A stretch of DNA of 64,000 nucleotides from Cafeteria roenbergensis (Eukaryota > Sar > Bigyra > Bicosoecida > Cafeteriaceae), in assembly GCA_008330645.1 (NCBI GenBank), contig VLTN01000005.1, forward strand, positions 806,001 to 870,000. Reading direction: 5' to 3'. Below, piece after piece: positions 1-10,457 of the stretch (position 1 is the first letter of the stretch; each line of letters starts with the position of its first letter). The notes below the pieces were generated by a model, which was not told the origin of the DNA, ran no database searches, and worked only from the letters and a program-made list of their open reading frames with translations. Made by a program: the position numbers and the translations under genes.

Positions 1-263
1 GCTGAAGCAAAAACTGCTTTTCCACAGCGATGCGAGTGGCAGGTGCGCGCGCTTGCCTGGACCGACGGATCAGGTGTTGCGCCGACCGTTGGTGCGCCTG
101 CTGCTGTGCTGTGCCTGTGTTGGGGGGCTGCGCGGCAACGGTGACAGGAACACTGTCGCCGCTGAACTGGCTCTGCAACAACGCTCACGACGCGGCTTGA
201 GCTGTGTTCCGAGGCCACCTCCCGCACGCCCTTGAGCAGACCAAGGGCGCGCCAGCGGGAGCC
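1..263. other. 5' flank of receptor gene 1
   Basis: I see no gene here. An in-frame upstream ATG at 204 could lengthen receptor gene 1 by 20 residues. The ATG at 264 is preferred because a hydrophobic signal peptide follows it directly. Confidence 0.4.
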
Positions 264-3200
264 ATGCGGCCTCTGGCTGTCTTTTCGTGGCTCATCGCCG
301 CAGTGGCGGCGAGCAAGCGGCCCTGCCCCGAGGTCATGCACGTGGGCGGGCTGGCGTTCCCGCTCAGTGGCAAGCCGCGGGGTCCTGCCGGGAGGCGCCT
401 CCAGGAAGACGCAGCCGGCGGCGTCCTGATCCCGAACAGGTCAGCGCCGACTGAGATGCTCATCGGCACCAAGTCTGCGTTTCCGTTCAGCTTCGCGGTC
501 AACTCTTCGGCCTCGCCTGGCTTCGCCACTGACTCGGCTGGGCAGCTCAAGTTTTCCGGCTTCGCCTGGGAGCTGTTCGACCGGTGAGTGCGTCTGCCCG
601 GGGCCAGATGCGCGGCGCGGTGATCACGCTGGTCCGGTCTGCGGCACGTTGCGTCGTCGGCTCGCGCCTCCCGGCGCGCGGCTCGGCTCCGAGCGACAAG
701 CGTCACCTGGCTTGCTCGTGTCGAGCGGCACGCGCCCCTTTCGGACCTAGCTCCAAGCTGCCCACCAGTCTCCGCCTCGACCGCTCTCCGCCCCCCCCCT
801 TCGCTCGTGGCACTTTATCGCCCCCTGCAGCTTCCTGTTCCCCATCGCGTCGCGCTTCGGCTCGAACTTCTCAACCTACCGCATCGTGAAGTTCGAAAAC
901 AACGACCAGATCCTCAGGGCCGTCGTGAGCTCGCTGGCCAGGTGGCAAAAAACACACACAAAAACCACGCCGCGCCGGGGTGTTTCCCAGCCCGCGCTGC
1001 AACGCCTCAGCTCGTCGCCAGCCCTGCCCCCCGCCGCTCCCGACCACGCAGGCGAGCGGGATGATCGACGCTGGCCACGCTGCCATCACCAAGACGCCGG
1101 AACGCGAAGCCCTCGTCGACTTCACGACTTCGTGGTGCGTGTCGCCCGCTTGACCCGCTTTTCTCGCCGCGGCCGATTTGCTCCTCCCCGCTCAATCCCC
1201 GAAGGCCCTCGGCGACCCCCCTGGCCGGCCACCTTCCCGCAGGTTCGACACGGGGCTTTCAATCATGACCCGGACCTCGACGGGCATCCCGGTGGACCAG
1301 GCCGTTGCCACCTTGACAGCGGCGACGGGCGTGATCACGAGCGTCGTCGCCCTTGTGGCGTCTGCGGTTCTCGCCATGTCCATCGCGCTGTTTGTGCTTG
1401 AGAGGGCAGTGCCCGGGCCTCGGCCCGTGATGCGCAAGGGCTGCTGCTCGGGAATCAAGGACAGCGGCGTGCTGATCATGCTGTTGCTGGCCCACGTGCC
1501 AGTGCGCATTCCCTCAGGCATGCTGTCTCGACCGGTGGCCGCCATGTGCTCGGTCTCCTCGTCCGTGCTCACAATCGTAGTCACTGCCATTGCCACGGTG
1601 GCGCTCCAATCCGCGACGAACGCGGCCGACGTTACCGGCATCGCTGACCTGGCCGGCAAGTCGCTGCTGGTCCCGGTTGCTTCAACGGCGGCCACGTTCC
1701 TGGACCGCAACTTCTTGGGCGCGCACGTCACGCCTACGGCTACAATCGACGAGGCCCTGGACCGCTTTCGCGGTGGGGAGGGCGACGCCATCCTGTACGA
1801 CGAGCCCGTGCTCGCCGCGTTTATTGGCGAAGACGTCAAGGTTTCTGGCTCTAAGCGGTTCACGCTGGTTGGCGGCACGTTCGAGCTGCAGCAATACGGC
1901 ATCGCCATCAGCCCTGACCTCGGCCTGTCGGTGCGCAAGGCGTTCAACCGCGCGATCCTGTCGGTGTACGGGACCGCCGAAATGGACACGCTTCGCGAGC
2001 ATTGGTTCCACACAGGCGCTGAGGCTGGCAGCATGCCGGCCGCAACGCCGTCCTCCATCACCGACTTCTTGGCCGAAAATTTCATCACCATCAGCATCAT
2101 TGTGGGAGCGGTCGTGGGCACGGCGCTCTTTGCCGGCTTGGCAGCGTTTTGCATTCGCTCGACGCACACCATGTGGCAGTCGGGCAGCTTCAGCTGTGAG
2201 TCGTGCGGCGCGTGGATGGTCGAACGCTGCGCCGGGGAGAAGATCCGCCCCGGGTCGGCAACCCGTCGCCGGCGGCAGTCTGTCGGCTCCGGGCAGTCGA
2301 CCACTGGTCGGGGGAGCGTGCCGCGGTCCGCGGTCATTGCCTCCCGCCCGGTGCCCAGACCGTCTTCCGGCGGCTGCGACTGTTTTCGGAACTGCTGCGG
2401 CTGCCTGGGCCAGCGCCTACCGCGCCGCTCGTCGGCAGGGCCCGTGAGCATCGGCCCGACCTTCTCGAAGAGCCAGCTGACTGCACCCCCCCGGCTCCCG
2501 CCATCGCCGTCCAGCGGGTCCGAGCAGTCAACCGGCAACCCCGCCTCGTGGAAGCCCGACCCCTCGGCAGACGGTGACTGCACCAGCCCCCTATGCCCCC
2601 CCGGGGCCGGCGGGGACACGGCCCAGCCAAGCCGCCTCGAGGCCAAGGCCAGCTGGCGGGTCGGCCCGCTGCGCGACAGCAGCAAATCGCACCCGCGGCA
2701 CTCGAGCCCTGCCGACCAGAAGCCGGAGGAGGGCCAAATATTCCTGCAGCGCATGCCGAGCGACCCGCTGGAGCCCCCGCCCTCGCACAGGCGCCACCGC
2801 GCGAGCAGCTCCGGCCGCCGAGGCAGCGGCCCGGTTCGCCGCGCCTCCCTGGAGCGGATCGAGGCAGCGGCCTCCATGTCTGCGCAGGCAGCCCACGGCA
2901 CCCCGAGCCCCGTGCCTCCGTCGGGTCGATCCTTCTCTCACCGGCGCGAAGTGTCCGGCGCCTCACACCGCTCCGGCTCCCCGTTCGGCTCCGGCCGCAT
3001 CAGAAGCAGGAGCAACGCCCAGCCGCCGTCCGCCTCCCGCGCTGGGCGAGGCACCCCCACGGCCCCCCACGGCCTGGCCCACGTCCGCAGGTCGCCCCCT
3101 CCCAGCGCTCACAGGCGGGCGCGGAGCAACAACAAGACGGAGGTTCGATCGTTCCACTCGGATGCCCTGCTGGGCGCGTGGCGGCCGGCGGGGGGCGGCA

Positions 3201-6016
3201 AGGCTGGCTTTCCGCGGGGGAGCGACGTCAGCAGCAGCGCCCAGAGCGACGGCCGGAGTGATGTGGGCGTGATGGACTTGCCATCCGCTGCTAGCTTGGG
3301 CTCCGACCTGCCGGGCTCCGCCGCCGCGCCGCTCACCGCCGCACAGGCTGCAACTCTGGCCCAGGCCCCGGCAAAGAAGCCCGTGACAGGAGCAGCGCGG
3401 TTTCGCCATCAGCTCAAGGCGTCGGAATCGCGCAATCCGGTCAGTTCGTCGGGCGCGGAAGACATTACCTCGCCGCGGGGCGTCGGTCTGAGCGACTCTG
3501 ATGCGCAGCAGTCGGCGCACGGCGCCGCGGTGGGGGGCGGGGACATAACGGGGCTCGCCAGCACTGCCGCCGGGTCCGGTGTGTCGGAGATGTCCTTTAT
3601 GGGAGACGTTGTGGCTCGGGCGATGGCGGCGGCCGGAAGCCAGCAGAGCGTGGGCATGGGCGGTGGCGGTGGCGGTGGCGGTGGCGCGGGCGGGGGCGGG
3701 GGCGGGGGCGGGGGCGGGGGCGCCACCGGCGTTGAAGCCGGGTCCCAGGTCTCGGTCTGCCCTCCCGGCAGAGCTGCCAGCGGAGCTCACGGTGGGGCGC
3801 AGGAGGCTGCCGCCCCGCAGTCCATCCGGCCACAGCGGCAGACCTCAGCTGACAGTCAGGCGTCGGTCGCAACCAGCGTTTGGAGGGCCCGCGACGGGGC
3901 GTCGCCAGCGGCTTCGCGAGCCGCCTCCGGGACCGGCTTTGACGTCGGCGCGGAGGCGCGACCGGGGCAAGAGCGGCAGCGGCCGCTGCTGATGCAGGTG
4001 CAGGGGGCTGCGGGCGGGGCTGCGTGGGCTGTGCCGAAGGCAAGCCCTCCTGCTGCTGCTCACGCTGGCTCTGCCGTGGAAGTCAGCGCCGCGCCCGTGG
4101 TGCCGGGCGCGCCGGGGAAAGCGGAGGGAGATTCCCGCGGCAGCAGGTGGCGCGCAGACGGCGTTTCCTCAACGGAACTTTTGTCACCGCGGGGGCCGGG
4201 GCTGTCCTCTCCCGGCAACGGCCGTGGCGCCAGCAAGGGCGGCGCAGGCAATCGAGCGGCGGTGCCTGGCTTCAACCGGTGGGACAGCGCCGGGCCCTCT
4301 CCCGTCTCCGGTGCCGCCGTGGGCCTCGACCTGGGCGCCGACGACGCTGGGAAGGCGTACCCAAGCCTTGTTCGGTCGGCGACGACGGGCCCGACGGCCC
4401 AGCCCAGGGCGCCGCCCGGGCAGCTGACTGCTGCGGAGGCGCAGGCAGGGGCGCCCTCGAGGCGCCTCGCCCGCGCTGCCGTCAGGGCGGTGACTGAGAC
4501 TGCCGGGGGGGCGGCCGGAACGCGGAGCGTGAGCGCCTCAAGGGCGAGCGTCTTCGCCGAGGTGGCCGGGCCCGCCCGTGGGGGCAGCGGGCCCCGGGCG
4601 TCGATGGGCCTGCCTCACTCGTTCAGCATGCGGACCCAAGCGGAGATGCCTGCGAGCGACGGCGGTGAGCCTCTGCCTCCGCAGCCGGCTGCAGTGCAGC
4701 CTGCGGTGCCTCTGGAGCAACACCCGTCGTTCGGCATCGACGCCAACGAGCGGCTCTTCCTGAAGCGGGAGCAATGGGCCATGCGCAAGAGCGGAAGGAT
4801 CGCGCCCGTGCTGCCCCCCAACGACCTCCTATGGATGATCTGGGAGCGCGTGGACATCCTCACGCAGCAGGCGCTGCTGCAGCGCGCCATGGGCCGGCTG
4901 GACGTGCCGGCCGACCTGGAGGACGTGCCGCCGGAGGTGATTGAGGAGGAGGCCGCCTTGCTGTCCGACGAGCTTCAGGCGAGGGGCATGGACTCGAAAC
5001 TTGCACGGCGCGCCGGAACGGTGGCCGCGCTTGCGGGCGTGCACGACGATGACAGCGACGACGACCAGCTCGACGACCTCGACAGCGCCGCCGATGGTCG
5101 CTTGGACAGCAGCTCGCAGGCCTCGTATGGCCTGGAGAGCCAGGCCCCCGGCCCTGCTGCAGGGGTTGCCAAGGGCAGAACTCTCGCGCTGGCTATCCGT
5201 GCTGCGCAGCGGTTCAAGTCGCGTCGAGCAGTTGCTGCAGAGCAGGTGGCCTCCCAGGCGCGCAACACGGGCTTCATCGAGTCCGACACTGGCACTGCCC
5301 GAGCTGTGCTGGCCGGGTTTGGGCGAAAGCACCGCAACACGGGGGCCCTTTTTCTCCAAGGTCCGGCTGATGATGGCCCGGCGGGCGGCAGGCCAAGGGC
5401 AGGCCTCGGCCGCAATCTAGCTTGGCAACCCTCGGCGTGCTGCTCGAGGCACCTCTCGGCCTGCAGAGGAAGGGCCGGTCCACACATGACGACCCGGGTT
5501 CGCAGGCTTCGAACCCCTCGCGCTGTCCGCTTTCTGCGGCGGCGGAGGGGGGGTGGTGACGACGGCTCGTTCTTTTGTTTTGGTGATGCTCAAATAAACT
5601 TTGCAGGCTTCGCTTGTTGCGCCGCTTCGTTGCGGATTGGAACGTCCTCGGCGCGCGTTGCCCTCTTGAAACATATGGCATGTGCTTTGCAGCAGCGAAC
5701 AGCTCCGCCGGCCCGCGTGGCGGCCCCTCAGGCTCGCACACGGCAGCATGGGAGACGCACCACAGCCGCCAGAAGCGACGAAGGCGTTTCTTCGGCAGAG
5801 CAACCCCATGAACAATTGCGGCGACGTTCGGGCCACCTCGACGCCTGCCCAGACACGCCTCGCCGAGCCAGCAGCAAGCTTGCCGGCAGCTCGGGGCCCG
5901 CAAGGCCTGCGCGACATTCGCCCCATGAGGCGCCGCGGCCTCATTGGCGCGCCTGGCACGCCTGCCGGTCGTTTGGCGCGCGCGCTGCTGCTGGCCTGCG
6001 CCTGCCTTTTGGCTGA
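264..6016 (+). CDS. iGluR-like channel 1, long cytoplasmic tail (3' end unresolved)
   Basis: Proposed exons are 264-583, 831-924, 1052-1134 and 1243 onward (intron phases 2, 0, 2). The protein starts with a signal peptide (about residues 1-17) and the first part of ligand lobe S1. Exon 3 holds the diagnostic stretch AITKTPEREALVDFT, which matches the TxxxxRE carboxylate-binding motif of AMPA receptors. Exon 4 encodes M1 (about 1315-1400), a re-entrant pore loop and M3 (about 1440-1620), lobe S2, and M4 (about 2085-2165). A disordered tail of more than 800 residues follows, with a glycine run at 3655-3725, then a conserved module at about 4720-5050 and an acidic stretch. There is no amino-terminal LIVBP-like domain. 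The frame stays open past an AATAAA at 5593 to a stop at 6016, inside exon 1 of the next gene, so the true C-terminus is uncertain; a missed 3' intron or a base error is likely. Confidence 0.75.
3655..3725 (+). repeat. GGN/GGC microsatellite
   Basis: An almost uninterrupted GGN tract inside receptor gene 1 encodes about 22 residues that are nearly all glycine. It is absent from the other five copies and probably arose by slippage. Confidence 0.85.
4739..4986 (+). repeat. Tail-module DNA shared with gene 6
   Basis: About 248 bp match 28130-28377 of receptor gene 6 with three differences by eye. The flanking tails of the two genes do not align. This looks like a gene-conversion tract. Confidence 0.85.
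5593..5598 (+). promoter_or_regulatory. AATAAA, possible poly(A) signal of gene 1
   Basis: A single AATAAA lies in the gap between the tail module of gene 1 and the first ATG of gene 2. If used, it would end the gene 1 transcript before any in-frame stop. Whether this organism uses AATAAA is unknown. Confidence 0.3.
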
Positions 6017-9000
6017 TGCCGCGACGCCGACTTGGCAGCTGCCCGCTCGGCGCCTGACCAGCACCGTGCTACCATCGCATGCCGCACTGCGCGCCAAGAT
6101 TCCGAACCGGACCAGTGAGAGCGAGCTGCTGATTGCCACCAAGGAGTCGGGCTCGTTCAGCTTCGTTGTGGGAAACAACTCGCTCACGCCTGGCTTTGTC
6201 ACCAGGCACGGTGGGCCAATCGGGTTCTCGGGCTACTCGTGGGAACTGTTCGAGCGGTGAGACTGCGGTCTGCGAGCCCTTGGGCGGCCCAGCGGCGGCG
6301 GCTGCCGGCTTGGCCAGCAGGCCGAGGCCGCCTGGTGCGCTCGCGCTGCGTGACGGGTTTGTCGTCGCTCCCGCCCGGCATCGTTGTTGCCCCCGCAGCT
6401 TTCTGTTCGAGCTCGCACGTCTGCACGGGAGCAGCTTTCAGACATACCGTATAGTGCTTCTCGCCGACAACGACGAGATTCTCAGGGCGGTGGTGAGACT
6501 GGCCTTCAACGCGAAAGCGCCACTTGCGCCTCGCGTGTCGGCCACGAGGCGGTCGGTGTGCTTGCAGTCAAGGTGCTCAAGCGTCGCTGCCCCCCAAGGC
6601 CGCGCCACCAGACGCACCATGCCATGCCCGCGGTACCCTGTTTCCGCGCGATGTGGTTTCGCCTGTCCCTCCCCTCCGGCCGCGCGCAGAGAGAGGGCTG
6701 GGCGGACGCTGGGCACGCTTCGATCACGAAAACCGCCTCGCGCTCGGAATTGGTCGATTTCACGTCGTCGTGGTGAGTGCACCTCGCAGCCAGCTCGGGC
6801 GGACCTGAGCCGCAGCATCGCTCATGCAGCCTGCCCATCTGGTCACGGCAGTGGGTTGCCGGGGACCGGCGAGCCTGGCGCGTCGACGCCTTGGGCCTCC
6901 TGAAGGACGCTGGCAGCATGCGGACGCGCGGCCAACGCGGATGCCTCCTCCCCCCTCGTGACCCCGCTTCGCTGCTCACTTCGCTGCCCGCCCACTCGCA
7001 GGCATGACAGCGGGCTTGCCATCATGGTCCGCAAACCAGGCCTGATGCAATCCTCAAACTTGCTCAGCATTCTGCAGACAGCCGGAGGCATCATCGTGGG
7101 CACTCTGTCGCTTGTTGGTGCAACGCTTGTAGCGATGGCCGTCGCCCTGTTCATCGTGGAGCGCGCCGCCCCCGGGAAGCGACCCGTCATGCGCCGTGGC
7201 TGCTGCGCGGGCATCAAGGACAGCGCCATCCTGATGGGGCTGCTGTTCACAGGCATGCAGACGCGACTGCCGTCGGGGCCGCTCTCGCGCCCCGTCGCAG
7301 CCTGCTGCGCGATGTCCTCGACCCTCATGGCGGTGATACAGACTGCGCTACTCACGGTGGCACTTCAAACGACGTCGCGCACGCAGTCGGTGTCGAGCCT
7401 GGCGGACTTGCGGGGTAAAACGGTTGTGGTCCCCAAGGCAACCACCGCAATGGACTTCCTGTACGCCAATTCCGTCGGCCAACGGGTGTTGCAAGTGGAC
7501 GCCATCGGCACAGCGCTGGATCTCTTCAAAGCTGGCAAGGGTGATGCAGTCGTGTACGACATGCCAATCTTGACGGCGTTCATCGCCGGCCAAACCCTGG
7601 AGCGCGGAGTCGCCGAGTACGAGCTTGTCGGCGACCTGATGCACCGCGAGCAATACGGCATCGCGCTGCACAAGGGCTTGCCGGCCCAGGAGCTGCACGC
7701 ATTCAACTCCGCCGTCCTCTCGGCGTACGGCACCCCGGAGGTGGCCGCTCTCGGGGAGCGATGGCTGCTCTTCCCTCACAGATCGGCAAACCAGCTGACC
7801 GATTCCATCGAGCTTGAGTCCACCACAGGCCTATTTGAGAGCAACTTCGTGCTCATCACAGAGATCGTTGCGATCATCGTTGGGATGGCCTTGCTCGGCG
7901 GGGCCTTCGTGTTCTGCTACCGCTGGGTTCTCCTCGCTCGAAGCGGCGGATGCTCCAGTGAAGGGGTGCGGGAGTGGCTAGTCCGGCGATGCCTCGGCCA
8001 CTCTTCGGAGTCAGAAGCCCGGATCCGACGGCGCCGCCAGCCCCTGACAGGCAGGGAAGGCAGCCGGGGCTCCGTTGCCGGGCAAAATCCAGATGTGCCT
8101 CAAGTTGCAAGCACGTGGGCTTGCTGTGCTCCCTGCGCCCGCTGCTGCGCGGCAGCCTCGGCGGCCGATGCAGTGCAGCGCCCTCGGCCACCGCGGACCT
8201 CCGTGAGAATCTCTCAGAGTCGAAGCGCCACTGTTGTGCCTTCGCCCTGCGGTGTGCAGACAGAAGTGCAGCAACAGGGCAAAGTTGCATCTGTTTCGGA
8301 GCCCCAAGCAGCTGACTCGACTCGAGCCAGCAGCCGTGGTGGCTGGATCCACTCGCCTCCTCCAAGGCCTGCTGGCGCCGCTGGCATCCTCAAAGCGCGG
8401 AAGCCGTCGCAATGGAGCGAGGATGCGGCGGATGGGCTCGCGAGCGACCCCGCCGCGCCCTCGCGCCGCATCGCGCAGCCGGGGACCTGCCACGTGCACG
8501 CCAGCCCGGAGCGATTCCGGTCGCCCCTGGTAGCCCGGAGGCTCCAAGGCCACACGGCCTCGCCTGCCTGGTGTTCTTCCGAGGCCGGGAGCCCCCATCC
8601 AGCCGGACATCGCGAGCTGCTGCGCGTGCGGAGGAAGGAGACCAGAACCCCCGCCGATCCCTGGAGGCTCGTGGACCAGGCAAGGCTTGGCGGACCGCAG
8701 AGCCCCGTCGCAGAAGCAGGAGAGGCGCTCCAAGTCATCACAACGTCGTGGACAGCACACGACGCGGACTCGGATGACGAGTGTGGTGGCATCCCCGGTG
8801 CCGATTCGCAAAAGCAGCCCGCCTTGCCCAACAAACAAAGGGCCGGCAGCAGGCTGCCCACGAGCGACAACTCCTTGCTGCCTGTTCTGACCTCTGGTCT
8901 GGGGCATGATGCACCAGCGAGTCGCTCCCGCGAAGGATGCGACGATGACGACGAAGACGACAACCCGATGAGTCCGCGCTTGGCCACTCGCCTCGCGGGC

Positions 9001-10200
9001 CCCGCAGCGGGAGGCCGAAGTCCGGCGCTGCGCAAAGGCAGGCACTTGAGCAAGCTGGCGGTGTCGGCCGAGCCCGATTCGCAGCCGCTCACAAAAGAGC
9101 GCCGGCGCTCCCAGAGCGCCGACCGGCGGACCCGCCGCCGCTTCGGCATTCGTGCGGACGGTGCGCCGCTGTCGTCGCGCACAGGCAGCGTTTACGGCAG
9201 CGTGACCAAGTCTGCGCGCTGCGGGGGTCCTGCGAGCCACAGCTCGGCCAGGAGCGGGATCCGGCCGTCGCGGCAGCTTGCCCACCTCGCCGAGCTTGCC
9301 GTCATGGATTCGGTCCTAGGAGGGCCTGGCTCGACGAGCCGCTATGACGACGGCGACGAGCCGGATCCCGTCGAGGCTAGGGCCGACCAGCCAGCAGAAG
9401 TGTCTGCGGACGGCTCAGGCGGCCACAGCAGGCATGCAGCGCCGCCCGGGGGACCCGCCAACGCACTGGAGCTCCACCCTGCGTTTGGTGCGGACGCCGA
9501 GGAGCGCATGGCTCTCAAGCGCGAGCAGTGGGGCATGCGTGTGGAAGGCCGCGTCGCCCCCATCCTGCAGCCGCTGGACCTGATGTGGCTCATCTGGGAG
9601 CGGGTCGACATGATTGCGCAGCAGTCGCTGCTGCAGCGCGCGATGGGCCGGCTGGATGTGCCCCTGGACCTTGAGGGCGTGCCGGCTCAAATCATCGAGG
9701 ACGAGTCCCTGCTCTTGAGCGAGGAGCTCAAAGCAAGGGGCATGCCGCCGCCGCTGGCGCAGCGAGCCGCCATCGCCGCCACCCTCGCAGGCATTCGCGA
9801 CGACGCTTCCGTCAGCTCCGGGAGCAGCGACGTCTCAACCCCGACCGCGTCTCAAATCGCTGACGACAACATGTCGATGCCTGTCCCTGCGGCAGTCGGA
9901 AACGGAAGAGGCCGGGCGTCCTCGGCAGTCAAGCAGGCCACTGCGCCCAACGTGGCCTTGGCCCTCGCGCGTCTCCGCAGGAATGCTGCGGCGGCCGCTC
10001 GGGAAGAGCCGGAGAGCGACGAGCAGGCGTACCTGGCTGCACCGAGTGGCGCCGAGAAGTCGCCCCGGCGCCGGGCACCTCGCCCGCGGGGCGGTTCGCG
10101 CCTCGCATCGCTCGCGATGACCTTTGCTGCATCGTGGTCTGCGACCCCGGCTGGGGATAGCGCGGTGACGAACGATTCTCCAACAGCCTCTCCAACTTGA
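5925..10200 (+). CDS. iGluR-like channel 2
   Basis: Exons 5925-6256, 6399-6492, 6690-6772 and 7002-10200 give about 1235 residues with the same intron phases (2, 0, 2) as its neighbours. The signal peptide is LARALLLACACLLADA. Exon 3 carries SITKTASRSELVDFT, keeping the ligand threonine and arginine. M1 lies at about 7085-7165, the pore and M3 at about 7205-7360, S2 after that, and M4 at about 7850-7935. The tail of about 760 residues ends with the shared module (about 9470-9810). Its module DNA differs clearly from the other five, so this copy has escaped homogenisation. It also has the most divergent pore loop. Function as an amino-acid-gated channel is inferred from the fold; ligand and ion are unknown. 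Confidence 0.85.
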
Positions 10201-10457
10201 ACTGCCCTTCGGCTGGCTTGGTGCCTGCGGCCGCGCCTGGCGCCCCCGCTAGAATTGTGTGTTTCTGTGGCCCGTGGCGGCGAGCGTTTCGCTGCCCGGT
10301 GCCAGTGCGCTGCTTTTGAACCAGCTTTTGGGAGCTGCGTGAAGGTGTGACACGTCTGCAACCAGAGGAGCTCTGCAAAGGACCACTGCATTCGCCAAGC
10401 GCCTTCGCGCGCGCGCGGGAGCGCCCGCCGCGGCACCCCGGTCGCAGAAATCGCGTC

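Noticed and set aside
1192-2901. Long minus-strand frame opposite receptor gene 1
   Set aside because: It is a mirror of the receptor coding strand, seen again opposite the other copies, and has no recognisable domain.
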